Source: Pseudomonadota bacterium (lineage in GTDB: Bacteria > Pseudomonadota > Alphaproteobacteria > Rhodobacterales > Rhodobacteraceae). From it: a stretch of 64,000 nt of DNA. Positions 8,435 to 17,497 of this stretch are shown piece by piece; position 1 is the stretch's first letter, and every line of letters starts with the position of its first letter. The notes under the pieces are model-generated. The model had not been told where the DNA came from and made no database searches. It was given only the letters and a program-made list of their open reading frames with translations. The stretch is taken from the NCBI GenBank assembly GCA_021779835.1, contig JAJXZX010000004.1, positions 107,260-171,259 of the forward strand, in the 5' to 3' direction. The translations under genes and the position numbers were made by a program.

Positions 8435-8679
8435 GGGGAACTTCACCAGAATCGGGTGATGTGGCGGTGAACAGGCAAAGGGCACGGAAGGCGTAACAGA
8501 AAGGTCAAGTGGCGATGTATTTCCTGCCTGCCCGGACCGCGACGCGGTCGGGTGGTGATCGCACCGTCAGCGGGCCGATCACAACCCGGTCACGAATGCG
8601 TCAGGATCGCGTCAGGCCGCCTCAGCAAGACAGGCGCTGGCGCAAAGGTCGCGCCGCAACCCGCTTATGAGGAAATATT
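8435..8679. other. intergenic region with two inverted repeats
   Basis: No credible ORF. GACCGCG-A-CGCGGTC (8535-8549) is a perfect palindrome, but its 1-base loop is too tight to fold fully as a hairpin. GTGATCG (8556-8562) pairs with CGATCAC (8576-8582). Neither is followed by a T-run, so these may be leader structure or operators for the YceI gene rather than a terminator. I see no remnant of imuB. Confidence 0.4.
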
Positions 8680-9276
8680 ATGCGTTCAAAGAAATTTTCC
8701 GGCCCCCTGACCCTATCCGCCCTCGTCCTAGCCGTCACGACCGTCACGGCGGGCATGGTGCAGGCCTCGGCGATCCGTTACGCGCTGGAGCCTCAGCAGT
8801 CGAACGTGGGCTTTCAGGCGTCCTTCGGCGGCGGCGGCCTGACCGGGGCGATGCCGGTCAAAAGCGCCAATGTGACGCTTGATTTCGCCTCGCTTGCCAA
8901 CTGCACGATCAATGTGGTGCTGGATGTGACCAATGCGACGGCAAATTTCCCGTTTGCAACCCTGGTGATGAAAAGCTCTGACGTGCTGGATGCCGCGCGG
9001 TATCAGACGATCAGCTTCACCTCGACCGCGGTGCGGTCAAGCGGCGATGGTGCCGAGGTGGACGGGATGATCACGCTGCACGGCGTGACGCGGCCGATCA
9101 CACTGTCGGCGCAGCTATATCGGCAAACTGCGGTGAAGCCCGGCGACTTGAGCAAGATCGAGGTTCTGCTGACTGGCACCGTGAAGCGCAGCCAGTTCGG
9201 GGCGGACGGATGGGGAATGCTGGTAGGCGATGCGGTGCACCTCCATATCCTTGCGGCGCTGTCAAAGGCCGGGTGA
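8680..9276 (+). CDS. YceI-family periplasmic protein
   Basis: A 198-residue protein with a signal peptide of about 30 residues ending near VQASA. The mature part is a YceI beta-barrel: YALEPQQSNVGFQASFGGG at the start, MKSSDVLDAARYQTISFTST in the middle (the SxDFFDvekyPtisF motif), and GMITLHGVTRPITLSA. YceI proteins bind polyisoprenoid or other long lipids in the periplasm; the function here is unknown. The ATG at 8680 is preceded by TTATGAGGAAATATT, containing a GAGGA ribosome-binding site. Confidence 0.88.
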   Translation: MRSKKFSGPLTLSALVLAVTTVTAGMVQASAIRYALEPQQSNVGFQASFGGGGLTGAMPVKSANVTLDFASLANCTINVVLDVTNATANFPFATLVMKSSDVLDAARYQTISFTSTAVRSSGDGAEVDGMITLHGVTRPITLSAQLYRQTAVKPGDLSKIEVLLTGTVKRSQFGADGWGMLVGDAVHLHILAALSKAG

Positions 9277-9525
9277 ACGGTGATCGCCCCGGCACGGTGC
9301 GGTGTCGTGCGGCGCGGCGCGGCGGCGCGGCCAGCGGGGCGAAACCCTCCGGCCCGGCGCAAAGCCGCGCGGTGTCCGAGCGCGCATGTCGCTTCCTGAC
9401 CTCGGCAAGACGCTTTTGCGCGCGGCCCCTACCGCAGTGGTCTGAAAGCGTCATAAAAGTGGCTTGCGCGGTCGATTGGGGATGGGCAAGGGTCCGAGGC
9501 TTCGCCAATCTGGCGGGCAACCGCC

Positions 9526-10779
9526 GTGCCGGACTGCCTGAAAATGCGCCTTCTATTAACGCTCGCCGCCTTGTTCATTTCGGACGTGCTGTTGCAGCTC
9601 GGCTCTGGCGGGGTGGCGCCGCTGGACGCGATATCCGGCCTAGCAGTGCATTTTTCCAACGCGCAGATCGGCATGTTGGGATCAGCGCACTTCTTTGGCT
9701 TTTTCATCGGCTGCTGGTGGGCGCCGCGGCTGATGGGCGAAGTTGGCCATTCGCGCGCATTTTCGGCCTTTGCCACCATGGGCACCATCGGCATTCTGAG
9801 CCACATGCTGATCGTCAATCCCTATGCCTGGGCGGCGATGCGGCTGTTGTCGGGCATGTGTATCGCGGGGTGCTACACAATTATCGAGGCGTGGCTGAAC
9901 GCCAAGGTGACGAACGAGACGCGCGGCAGTCTGATGGGAGTGTACCGGATGGTCGACAGCGGCGGCAGTTTTGCCGCGCAGACGCTGATCGGGTTCCTGC
10001 CGCCGGTGAGTTTTGTCAGCTACAACGTGCTGGCGATCATGTGCTGTCTGGCGCTGTTGCCGGTGGCGCTGACGCGCGCGGAACAGCCGGTGACGCCGCA
10101 AGCGCCGCGGCTGCGCCCAAAGCTCGCATGGGACTGCTCGCCGCTGGGCTCGATGGGGGTGATCATTTCAGGCGTTACGGGATCGGCCTTTCGCATGGTG
10201 GGGCCGATTTACGGCGTCGCGGTCGGGCTGAACGTGCATCAGATCGCGGTATTTTTGGCGACCTATGTCGCGGGCGGGTGGAGCGCGCAACTACCGGTGG
10301 GCTGGCTTGCCGACCGTTTCGACCGCCGCCGGGTGCTGATCGGGCTATCGCTGGGCGCAATTCTGGCCTGCGGGGCGACGGTGGTGCTGTCACACATGGG
10401 GACATGGGGCGTGCTGGTGGCGGCGGCGATGTTCGGGTTTACCACGTTTCCGATTTACTCGGTGTCCTCGGCGCATGGCCATGACTTTGCGAGCGCCGAT
10501 CAGCGGGTGGAGCTTTCGGCGGCGCAGATGTTTTTATATGCAGTGGGCGCGATTGCCAGCCCGATGATCGCCTCGACGCTGATCACCGTGTCGGGCCCGG
10601 CCTCGATGTTCGCCTTCATCGCGCTGGCGAATCTGGCGCTGTTGGTCTTTGCCGTTGCGCGGATGCAGGCGCGCCCGCCGCGGGCGGAGCGGACGCGTTT
10701 CGTGACAGAGCCGCGCACCTCTTTCCTGATCGGGCGGCTGGAGAAAGGGCTGCGCGATGTGCCGAAAGAGGGGCAATAG
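9526..10779 (+). CDS. MFS transporter
   Basis: A 417-residue protein (411 from the ATG at 9544) with about twelve predicted membrane helices. GWLADRFDRRRVLIGLS matches the MFS signature between helices 8 and 9 of the YcaD-like branch; IEAWLNAK and FFGFFIGCW also fit that branch. The substrate is unknown. The reading frame can start at GTG 9526 or ATG 9544; the latter gives the usual short N-terminus and is equally likely. The gene ends 72 bases before metG. Confidence 0.85.
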   Translation: MPDCLKMRLLLTLAALFISDVLLQLGSGGVAPLDAISGLAVHFSNAQIGMLGSAHFFGFFIGCWWAPRLMGEVGHSRAFSAFATMGTIGILSHMLIVNPYAWAAMRLLSGMCIAGCYTIIEAWLNAKVTNETRGSLMGVYRMVDSGGSFAAQTLIGFLPPVSFVSYNVLAIMCCLALLPVALTRAEQPVTPQAPRLRPKLAWDCSPLGSMGVIISGVTGSAFRMVGPIYGVAVGLNVHQIAVFLATYVAGGWSAQLPVGWLADRFDRRRVLIGLSLGAILACGATVVLSHMGTWGVLVAAAMFGFTTFPIYSVSSAHGHDFASADQRVELSAAQMFLYAVGAIASPMIASTLITVSGPASMFAFIALANLALLVFAVARMQARPPRAERTRFVTEPRTSFLIGRLEKGLRDVPKEGQ

Positions 10780-10851
10780 CGCGCCGGATGCCTCTGGTCC
10801 TTGGCGATAGGGCGGGGTAAACCTCTGCCCGAACGGACGAAAGGCGCGGCG

Positions 10852-12606
10852 ATGGCACGGATTTTGATCACCTCTGCGATCCCCTATATCAACGGGATCA
10901 AGCATCTGGGCAACTTGGTGGGAAGCCAGCTTCCGGCCGATTTGTATGCGCGCTACATGCGGGCACGCGGACATGAGGTGATGTTCATCTGCGCCACCGA
11001 CGAGCATGGCACGCCGGCAGAGTTGGCGGCGGCGAAGGCGGGCAAGCCTGTCGAGATTTATTGCGCCGAGATGCACGAGGTGCAAAAGGACATCGCCGCC
11101 GGTTTCCGGCTGTCGTTCGACCATTTCGGGCGGTCCTCGAGCGCACGCAACCGGGCGCTGACACAGCATTTTGCGGGACGGCTGGCAGATGCGGGCCTGA
11201 TCGCGGAAGTGTCTGAAAAGCAGGTGTTTTCCCGCACCGACAACCGCTTTTTACCCGACCGCTATATCGAGGGCACCTGCCCCAACTGCGGCTATGACAA
11301 GGCGCGCGGCGATCAATGCGAAAATTGCACCAAGCAGTTGGACCCGACCGACCTGATTAACCCGCGCTCGGCGATTTCGGGCTCGACCGATCTGGAAGTG
11401 CGCGAGACCAAGCATCTGTACCTGCGCCAGTCGGCGTTGAAGGGGCAGTTGCGCGATTGGATCGTCTCAAAAACCGCCGTGGATGCCAAGGGCAACCCGG
11501 CGTGGCCGGTGCTGACGACCTCTATCGCGTTGAAATGGTTGGACGATGGCGAGGGCTTGCAGGATCGCGGCATCACGCGCGATCTGCATTGGGGCGTGCC
11601 GGTGAAGCGGGGCGAAGCCGACTGGCCGGGCATGGAGGGCAAGGTTTTCTATGTCTGGTTCGACGCGCCGATCGAATATATCGCGGCCACGGCGGAATGG
11701 GCGGATGCCAATGGCCTGCCAGATGTCGCGTGGCAGCGTTGGTGGCGCAACGATATGGGCGCAGAAGACGTGCGCTATGTCGAATTCATGGGCAAGGACA
11801 ACGTGCCGTTCCACACTTTGTCTTTCCCGGCCACGATCATCGGGGCGAATTACGACGGTAAAGAGCCGTGGAAGCTGGTCGATTATATCAAGTCGTTCAA
11901 CTACTTGAACTATGACGGCGGGCAGTTTTCCACCAGTCAGGGCCGCGGTGTGTTCATGGATCAGGCGCTGTCGATCCTGCCCGCGGATTACTGGCGTTGG
12001 TGGTTGCTGAGCCATGCGCCAGAAAGCAGCGACAGCGAGTTCACCTGGGAGAATTTTCAGGTGTCGGCCAACAAGGATCTGGCCGATGTGCTGGGCAACT
12101 TTATCAGCCGCATCACCAAGTTCTGCCGCGCGAAGTTTGGCGAGGCGATCCCGGCGGGGGGCGCGGCAGGCCCGCGCGAGGCAGCGCTGATCGAGGAGCT
12201 GACCACCCGCATCCGGGCCTATGAAGGCTTCATGGAGGCGATGGAGGTGCGCAAGGCCGCGGGCGAGTTGCGCGCGATCTGGGTGGCGGGCAACGAATAC
12301 CTGCAATCGGCGGCGCCGTGGACCGTGGTGAAAACCGACCCCGAACAGGCGGCGGCGATCGTGCGGCTGTCGCTGAACCTGACGCGGATTTACGCGGTGC
12401 TGTCGCAGCCGTTCATTCCGGAGGCGGCGGCCTCGATGATGGCAGGGATGCGGTCGGACGACTGGTCCTGGCCCAAAGACGTTGCTGCCGCGCTGGAGGT
12501 TTTGCCGGTGGGCCACGTCTTTGACGTGCCAGAGGTGCTGTTCCGCAAGATCACCGACGAGGAACGCGCCGAGTGGCAGCAGAAGTTCGCCGGGGTGCGG
12601 ACGTAA
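10852..12606 (+). CDS. metG: methionyl-tRNA synthetase
   Basis: A 584-residue class I aminoacyl-tRNA synthetase that charges tRNA-Met. The HIGH-type motif appears as HLGN near residues 18-21, and the zinc knuckle is [17 protein letters not shown] near 144-160. A KMSKS-equivalent loop is seen as [11 protein letters not shown]. The C-terminal tRNA-binding (Trbp111-like) extension of E. coli MetG is absent, making this a short form. I chose ATG 10852, which begins [16 protein letters not shown]; the open frame upstream to 10801 does not resemble the family. Confidence 0.95.
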   Translation: MARILITSAIPYINGIKHLGNLVGSQLPADLYARYMRARGHEVMFICATDEHGTPAELAAAKAGKPVEIYCAEMHEVQKDIAAGFRLSFDHFGRSSSARNRALTQHFAGRLADAGLIAEVSEKQVFSRTDNRFLPDRYIEGTCPNCGYDKARGDQCENCTKQLDPTDLINPRSAISGSTDLEVRETKHLYLRQSALKGQLRDWIVSKTAVDAKGNPAWPVLTTSIALKWLDDGEGLQDRGITRDLHWGVPVKRGEADWPGMEGKVFYVWFDAPIEYIAATAEWADANGLPDVAWQRWWRNDMGAEDVRYVEFMGKDNVPFHTLSFPATIIGANYDGKEPWKLVDYIKSFNYLNYDGGQFSTSQGRGVFMDQALSILPADYWRWWLLSHAPESSDSEFTWENFQVSANKDLADVLGNFISRITKFCRAKFGEAIPAGGAAGPREAALIEELTTRIRAYEGFMEAMEVRKAAGELRAIWVAGNEYLQSAAPWTVVKTDPEQAAAIVRLSLNLTRIYAVLSQPFIPEAAASMMAGMRSDDWSWPKDVAAALEVLPVGHVFDVPEVLFRKITDEERAEWQQKFAGVRT

Positions 12607-12618
12607 AGCGCTGAAAGC

Positions 12619-12702
12619 TGGTGCCCGCGGCGAGACTCGAACTCGCACGGCTATCGCCTGGAGATTTTAAGTCTCCTGTGTCTACCATTCCACCACGCGG
12701 GC
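12619..12702 (-). tRNA. tRNA-Leu (anticodon TAA)
   Basis: The minus strand folds as a complete tRNA. The acceptor stem is GCCCGCG (12696-12702) with CGCGGGC (12623-12629), discriminator A at 12622 and an encoded CCA at 12619-12621. The anticodon stem GGAGA/TCTCC encloses CTTAAAA, giving anticodon TAA. A long variable arm and the T-loop GTTCGAGTC are present, as in class II tRNA-Leu. It reads UUA/UUG codons. Confidence 0.95.
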
Positions 12703-12786
12703 CAGCGGCGCGACCATAGCGGGGCGCGCGGGCGTGGGAAAGGTGGGCCGCGCCCTGCTGGATCGGTTTTTTCGCCTACTCCGCGT

Positions 12787-13251
12787 TTAAAGCGGGCCTT
12801 CCTTCACCGCCTCCATCGCGACATAGGTCGAGGTCGAGGCGACATGTGGCAGCGTGGACAGCCGCTCGGCCATCACATGGCGATAGGTCAAAATGTCGGC
12901 GGTGCGCACCTTTAGCAGGTAATCGAAGCCGCCCGCGATCATGTGGCACTGCTCGATTTCCGGCACGTTGAGGACGGCGCGGTTGAAGGCTTGCAGCGCG
13001 GCCTCACGGGTGTCGGACAGGCGCACCTCGACAAAGGCGACGTGCGAGAGGCCCATCTTGATCGGGTCCAGCAGCGCGCGATAGCCGGTGATGATGCCGT
13101 CTTCCTCCAGCCGTTTCAGGCGGGCTTGGGTCGGGGATTTCGACAGGCCAATGCGGCGCGCCAGCTCGGTGACGGGAAGGCGGCCATCGGTGGCAAGTTC
13201 TGTCAGGATGGCGCTGTCGAAGCGGTCTAGGTCTGGCGTTGGTGTTTGCAT
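12787..13251 (-). CDS. putR: Lrp/AsnC-family regulator, probably proline-responsive PutR
   Basis: A 154-residue protein with an N-terminal winged helix-turn-helix (LDRFDSAILTELATDGRL, then ELARRIGLSKSPTQARLKRLEEDGII) and a C-terminal RAM/effector domain containing GGFDYLLKVRTADILTY. It is divergent from putA 106 bases away, the standard arrangement for PutR, which activates putA with proline in alphaproteobacteria. The symbol rests on family plus neighbour. It may be autoregulated through the AT-rich inverted repeat directly before its start. Confidence 0.85.
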   Translation of the reverse strand: MQTPTPDLDRFDSAILTELATDGRLPVTELARRIGLSKSPTQARLKRLEEDGIITGYRALLDPIKMGLSHVAFVEVRLSDTREAALQAFNRAVLNVPEIEQCHMIAGGFDYLLKVRTADILTYRHVMAERLSTLPHVASTSTYVAMEAVKEGPL

Positions 13252-13254
13252 CGG

Positions 13255-13267
13255 AATTCCCCGAATT
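13255..13267. promoter_or_regulatory. possible PutR operator (AATTC-CCC-GAATT)
   Basis: A perfect 5-base inverted repeat with a 3-base spacer sits four bases before the putR start in the putR-putA intergenic region. A related sequence, TTCGGGAAAT, appears about 40 bases closer to putA in the opposite sense. Lrp-type regulators commonly bind several such imperfect sites. The repeat also overlaps the putR ribosome-binding region. Confidence 0.35.
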
Positions 13268-13357
13268 TGCAGGCGAAAAGACGGCAGGTGGGATCATCTT
13301 CGGGAAATAGGGCTGCGTCCATCCCTGTATCATGGGCAAAACGAGGAGAATCACGCC

Positions 13358-16300
13358 ATGACGCTGGATCTGACGGAAATGCGCGGAAAAATTGCCGGCG
13401 AAAGCCTGACCGATGAGGGCGCTGTGTTGGCGCGGCTGATCGCCGAGGCGGGGCTGTCGGACGATCAGCGGGCGCGCATCGTGGCGGCGGGGGCCGATCT
13501 GGTGCGGAAAATCCGGGCCAGCGTGAAGCCGGGCCTGATGGAGGTTTTCCTTGCCGAATACGGGCTTTCGACCGAGGAAGGCATCGCGTTGATGTGTCTG
13601 GCAGAGGCGCTTTTGCGGGTGCCGGACGCCGAGACGATGGACGCGCTGATCGAGGACAAGATCGCACCGAGCGATTGGGGGCGGCATCTGGGGCGGTCGG
13701 CGTCGAGCCTGGTGAACGCCTCGACCTGGGCCTTGATGCTGACCGGCAAGGTGCTTGAGGACCGCGAGCCGGGCATCGTCGGGCATCTGCGCAACGCGGT
13801 GAAACGGCTGGGCGAGCCGGTGATCCGCACCGCCGTGGCGCGCGCGATGAAGGAAATGGGGCGGCAATTCGTGCTGGGCGAGACCATCGAGGCGGCGATG
13901 GACCGCGCGCGTGTGATGGAGGCGAAGGGCTTTACCTATAGCTATGACATGCTGGGGGAAGCGGCGCGCACCGAAGGCGATGCACGGCGCTATCACCTGG
14001 CGTACTCCAAGGCAATTTCTGCTATAGCTTCGGCGTGCAAGTCCAAGGATATACGCGAAAATCCAGGAATATCAGTCAAGCTGTCGGCGCTGCATCCGCG
14101 CTATGAGGTGGCCAAGCAGGCGCGCGTGATGGAAGAGTTGGTGCCGCGCGTGCGGGCACTGGCGGGATTGGCCAAGGCGGCAGGTCTTGGCTTTAACATC
14201 GACGCGGAAGAGGCTGATCGGCTTACACTTTCCTTGGATGTGATCGAGGCAGTGCTAAGCGATCCAGCGTTGAGGGGCTGGGATGGCTTTGGCGTCGTGG
14301 TGCAGGGCTATGGCCGCCGCGCGGGGCTGGTGATCGACTGGCTTTACGCGCTGGCCGCGCGGCTGGACCGGTGCATCATGGTGCGGCTGGTGAAGGGCGC
14401 CTATTGGGACGCGGAGGTGAAGCGGGCGCAGGTTTTGGGGCTGGAGAGTTTTCCGGTTTTCACGCGCAAGCAGGCGACAGACGTCAGCTACATCGCCAAT
14501 GCCAAGAAACTGCTGGGTATGGTGGACCGGATTTATCCGCAGTTTGCCACGCATAACGCGCATACGGTGGCGGCAGTTTTGGAGATGGCGATGGATAAAT
14601 CCTCGTTTGAATTCCAGCGCTTGCATGGGATGGGCGAGCGGCTGCATGATATCGTGCATGACGCCAAAGGCACGCGCTGCCGCATCTATGCGCCGGTGGG
14701 CGCGCATCGCGATTTGCTGGCTTACCTCGTGCGGCGGCTGTTGGAGAATGGCGCGAACTCTAGTTTCGTGAACCAGATTGTTGATGAGGATGTGGCGCCC
14801 GAGGTGGTGGCGGCCTGCCCGTTCGCGGCGGTGGCGGCGCTGTTGCCAAGCCCCGCGAACCCGGCGATCCGGCGCGGGCCAGACCTGTTCGGGGCGCGGA
14901 GAAATTCGCGCGGCTGGGATCTGACCGGGGCCGGCGACCTTGCCGCCATCGAGGCGGCGCGGGCGCCCTACCGACACGAGCTGTTCCATGCGGCGCCAAT
15001 AATTTCTGGCAAAGTCAAAGGGTTGTTAGCGGTTCCTGTGATAAACCCGGCGGTGCCCGGCGATATGGTCGGCAAGGTGGTGCAGGCAGCACCTGAGGAT
15101 GTTGCGGCGGCGCTGGCGGGGGCCGCGGTTTGGGATGCGCCCCCGGCAGAGCGGGCGGCGGCGTTGCGGCGCGCGGCGGATCTGTATGAGGCGGAATACG
15201 GGCCGGTCTTTGCTCTGTTGGCGCGTGAAGCGGGCAAGTCGCAGGCGGATGCGACGGGCGAATTGCGCGAGGCGGTGGATTTCCTGCGCTACTACGCAGC
15301 GGGGGCCGAGGCGCTTGCCGCCGGGCCGCGCGGTATCTTTGTCTGCATCAGCCCGTGGAACTTTCCGCTCGCGATCTTTACCGGGCAAATCGCTGCGGCA
15401 CTGGCCGCGGGCAATGCGGTGATCGCAAAACCCGCCGAGCAGACGCCCTTGGTCGCCGCGCTCGCGGTGCGGCTGTTGCATCAGGCTGGGGTGCCGGTGG
15501 CGGCGTTGCAACTTTTGCCCGGCGAAGGGGCAACGGTGGGGGCGGCGCTGACCTCTGATCCGCGCGTGGCGGGGGTGGCGTTTACCGGCTCGACCGACAC
15601 TGCAATGGCGATCCGGCGCGCGATGGCGGCGCATTTGCCGCCCTCCGCCCCGCTTATTGCGGAAACCGGCGGGCTGAACGCGATGATGGTCGATTCGACT
15701 GCGCTGCCAGAGCAGGCGGTGCGCGATATCCTCGCCTCCAGCTTCCAATCGGCGGGGCAGCGCTGTTCGGCGCTGCGGTGCCTCTATGTGCAGGAGGACG
15801 TGGCGCATACGGTGCAAGAGATGCTGTTTGGCGCGATGGACGAACTGACGCTGGGCGATCCGTGGGATCTGACCACGGATGTGGGGCCGGTGATCGACGC
15901 CGAGGCGCAGGCGGGGATTGCCGAGTATGTGGCAAAGGCGCGGGCCGAGGGGCGCGTGCTGAAGGAACTGCCCTGCCCCAACGCCGGGCATTTCATCGCG
16001 CCGGTGGTGATCCGCGTCGATGGGATTCACCAGATGGAGCGTGAGATTTTCGGGCCCGTTCTGCATGTCGCCACGTTCAAGGCGTCGGAGATTGGCGCAG
16101 TAATTGATGCGGTGAATGCGACGGGCTACGGGCTGACCTTTGGCCTGCATACGCGGATTGATGACCGGGTGCAGCAGGTGGTGGACCGGCTGCACGTCGG
16201 CAATACTTATGTGAACCGCAACCAGATTGGCGCGGTGGTGGGCAGCCAACCCTTTGGCGGTGAATGGCTTTCCGGCACCGGGCCCAAGGCGGGCGGACCG

Positions 16301-16813
16301 GAATATCTGGTGCGTTTCACCAAGGGAGCCTCGCCCGAGGGTGGTGTTTGGGACAAGGCGGCAGATGCGGCGCGGGTGCAGGCGGCGCTGAAAGCGGCGC
16401 GGTTGCCGCAGGGCGCCGTGCGGGTGCATGACCTGCCGGGGCCGACGGGTGAGTCAAACCGCCTGTCGCTGTTCGCGCGCGCGCCGGTGCTGTGTCTGGG
16501 GCCAAGCGCTGCGGTCGCCGCGCGGCAAGTGGCGGCGGTGCAGGCCGCGGGTGGCGTTGCGGTTGCGGTGGATGGCTTGCTGGCGCCAGAGGTGCTCAGC
16601 ACCCTCGACGGCTTCTCTCAGGCGCTTTGGTGGGGCGATGAGGCGGCGGCGTGCGGCTATGCCATGGCACTGGCAGCGCGGCGCGGGCCGATCCTGCCGT
16701 TGGTCACCGAGGCACCCGACGCGGGCCGCGTGCTGTTGGAGCGGCATGTCTGCATCGATACCACCGCCTCTGGCGGCAACGCGCAGTTGTTGGCCGAGGT
16801 CGCGGCGGGCTGA
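13358..16813 (+). CDS. putA: bifunctional proline dehydrogenase / glutamate-semialdehyde dehydrogenase
   Basis: An 1151-residue enzyme that oxidises proline to glutamate. The FAD-dependent PRODH barrel covers roughly residues 80-450 (IMVRLVKGAYWDAEVKRAQ). The NAD-dependent P5C dehydrogenase covers about 550-1000, with ALDH motifs ISPWNFPLAIFTGQ, AETGGLNAMMV and QSAGQRCSALR (catalytic Cys). A further C-terminal ALDH-fold domain of about 120 residues marks a type B PutA like that of Rhodobacter capsulatus. There is no N-terminal ribbon-helix-helix, so it is not self-regulating; the divergent PutR presumably does that. ATG 13358 is preceded by GAGGAGA. Confidence 0.95.
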   Translation: MTLDLTEMRGKIAGESLTDEGAVLARLIAEAGLSDDQRARIVAAGADLVRKIRASVKPGLMEVFLAEYGLSTEEGIALMCLAEALLRVPDAETMDALIEDKIAPSDWGRHLGRSASSLVNASTWALMLTGKVLEDREPGIVGHLRNAVKRLGEPVIRTAVARAMKEMGRQFVLGETIEAAMDRARVMEAKGFTYSYDMLGEAARTEGDARRYHLAYSKAISAIASACKSKDIRENPGISVKLSALHPRYEVAKQARVMEELVPRVRALAGLAKAAGLGFNIDAEEADRLTLSLDVIEAVLSDPALRGWDGFGVVVQGYGRRAGLVIDWLYALAARLDRCIMVRLVKGAYWDAEVKRAQVLGLESFPVFTRKQATDVSYIANAKKLLGMVDRIYPQFATHNAHTVAAVLEMAMDKSSFEFQRLHGMGERLHDIVHDAKGTRCRIYAPVGAHRDLLAYLVRRLLENGANSSFVNQIVDEDVAPEVVAACPFAAVAALLPSPANPAIRRGPDLFGARRNSRGWDLTGAGDLAAIEAARAPYRHELFHAAPIISGKVKGLLAVPVINPAVPGDMVGKVVQAAPEDVAAALAGAAVWDAPPAERAAALRRAADLYEAEYGPVFALLAREAGKSQADATGELREAVDFLRYYAAGAEALAAGPRGIFVCISPWNFPLAIFTGQIAAALAAGNAVIAKPAEQTPLVAALAVRLLHQAGVPVAALQLLPGEGATVGAALTSDPRVAGVAFTGSTDTAMAIRRAMAAHLPPSAPLIAETGGLNAMMVDSTALPEQAVRDILASSFQSAGQRCSALRCLYVQEDVAHTVQEMLFGAMDELTLGDPWDLTTDVGPVIDAEAQAGIAEYVAKARAEGRVLKELPCPNAGHFIAPVVIRVDGIHQMEREIFGPVLHVATFKASEIGAVIDAVNATGYGLTFGLHTRIDDRVQQVVDRLHVGNTYVNRNQIGAVVGSQPFGGEWLSGTGPKAGGPEYLVRFTKGASPEGGVWDKAADAARVQAALKAARLPQGAVRVHDLPGPTGESNRLSLFARAPVLCLGPSAAVAARQVAAVQAAGGVAVAVDGLLAPEVLSTLDGFSQALWWGDEAAACGYAMALAARRGPILPLVTEAPDAGRVLLERHVCIDTTASGGNAQLLAEVAAG

Positions 16814-16840
16814 CCGCCCCTGCCCTTTCTTGTGGCGCGA

Positions 16841-16874
16841 CAAACGACGGCGGATGTGAGTCCGCCGTCGTTTG
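16841..16874 (+). terminator. putA terminator hairpin
   Basis: A perfect 14-base stem (CAAACGACGGCGGA with its complement) around the 6-base loop TGTGAG, 27 bases after the putA stop. The following sequence is only weakly T-rich, so it could also protect the 3' end. Confidence 0.7.
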
Positions 16875-16965
16875 CGTTTGAACGCGCGGGCCATGTGACC
16901 TTGCGGCAGGTTTCGCGCGGATTTGACGCAATCAGTCGATTCATTCCCCGTGACGCCACGTTCTC

Positions 16966-16981
16966 TTTACGCGAACGTAAA
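16966..16981 (+). promoter_or_regulatory. LiuR-type MerR operator
   Basis: TTTACGCGAACGTAAA is an inverted repeat, TTTACG-N4-CGTAAA, 68 bases before the MerR-family gene. It matches the operator described for LiuR-like MerR regulators of fatty- and branched-chain acid degradation in Proteobacteria. This supports autoregulation and control of the downstream fad cluster. Confidence 0.65.
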
Positions 16982-17048
16982 GCATCCTTGAAACCTTCCC
17001 CGGACCCCAGCATGTATTCTGGGTGTCCCTGCCATGAAAGACACCTAG

Positions 17049-17447
17049 ATGAGCGAACCAGTTCTGAGCATCAGCGAGATGTGCGCCGCGTATGACGTGA
17101 CGCCGCGCGCGCTGCGCTTTTACGAGTCGAAAGAGTTGATCACTCCGATCCGGCAGGGCCTGCGCCGCCTTTATACCAAACGCGACCGCGCGCGGCTGAC
17201 GCTGATCCTGCGTGGCAAGCGCTTTGGCTTCAGCCTAGAGGAAATCCGTCAGCTTCTGGACCTTTATAACCGCGATGTCGGCCACAGGACGCAATTGCAG
17301 CGCACGCTGGAACTGGCGCGCGAGCGGCTGCACCATATGGAACGGCAGCGCGACGAGTTGACCGAAGCGATCAGCGACCTTCGCGCCGAGCTTGAGGCGG
17401 GTCAAGCAATGCTGACCGCCGGGCACCAGGACCACGCTGCACAATAG
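17049..17447 (+). CDS. MerR-family regulator of acyl-CoA catabolism (LiuR-like)
   Basis: A 132-residue protein. Residues 6-75 form a MerR winged helix ([56 protein letters not shown]), followed by a coiled coil (85-120) for dimerisation. There is no C-terminal cysteine metal site, as expected for the LiuR-type branch rather than CueR or ZntR. It is directly upstream of fadE, fadA and fadB, and its own promoter region carries a TTTACG-N4-CGTAAA operator. The gap to fadE is 50 bases, so it may be in the same transcript. Confidence 0.85.
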   Translation: MSEPVLSISEMCAAYDVTPRALRFYESKELITPIRQGLRRLYTKRDRARLTLILRGKRFGFSLEEIRQLLDLYNRDVGHRTQLQRTLELARERLHHMERQRDELTEAISDLRAELEAGQAMLTAGHQDHAAQ

Positions 17448-17497
17448 CCCCAATAACCGCCGCTGCTGCGGCTCCGAACGAGATCAGGGAGAGAACG

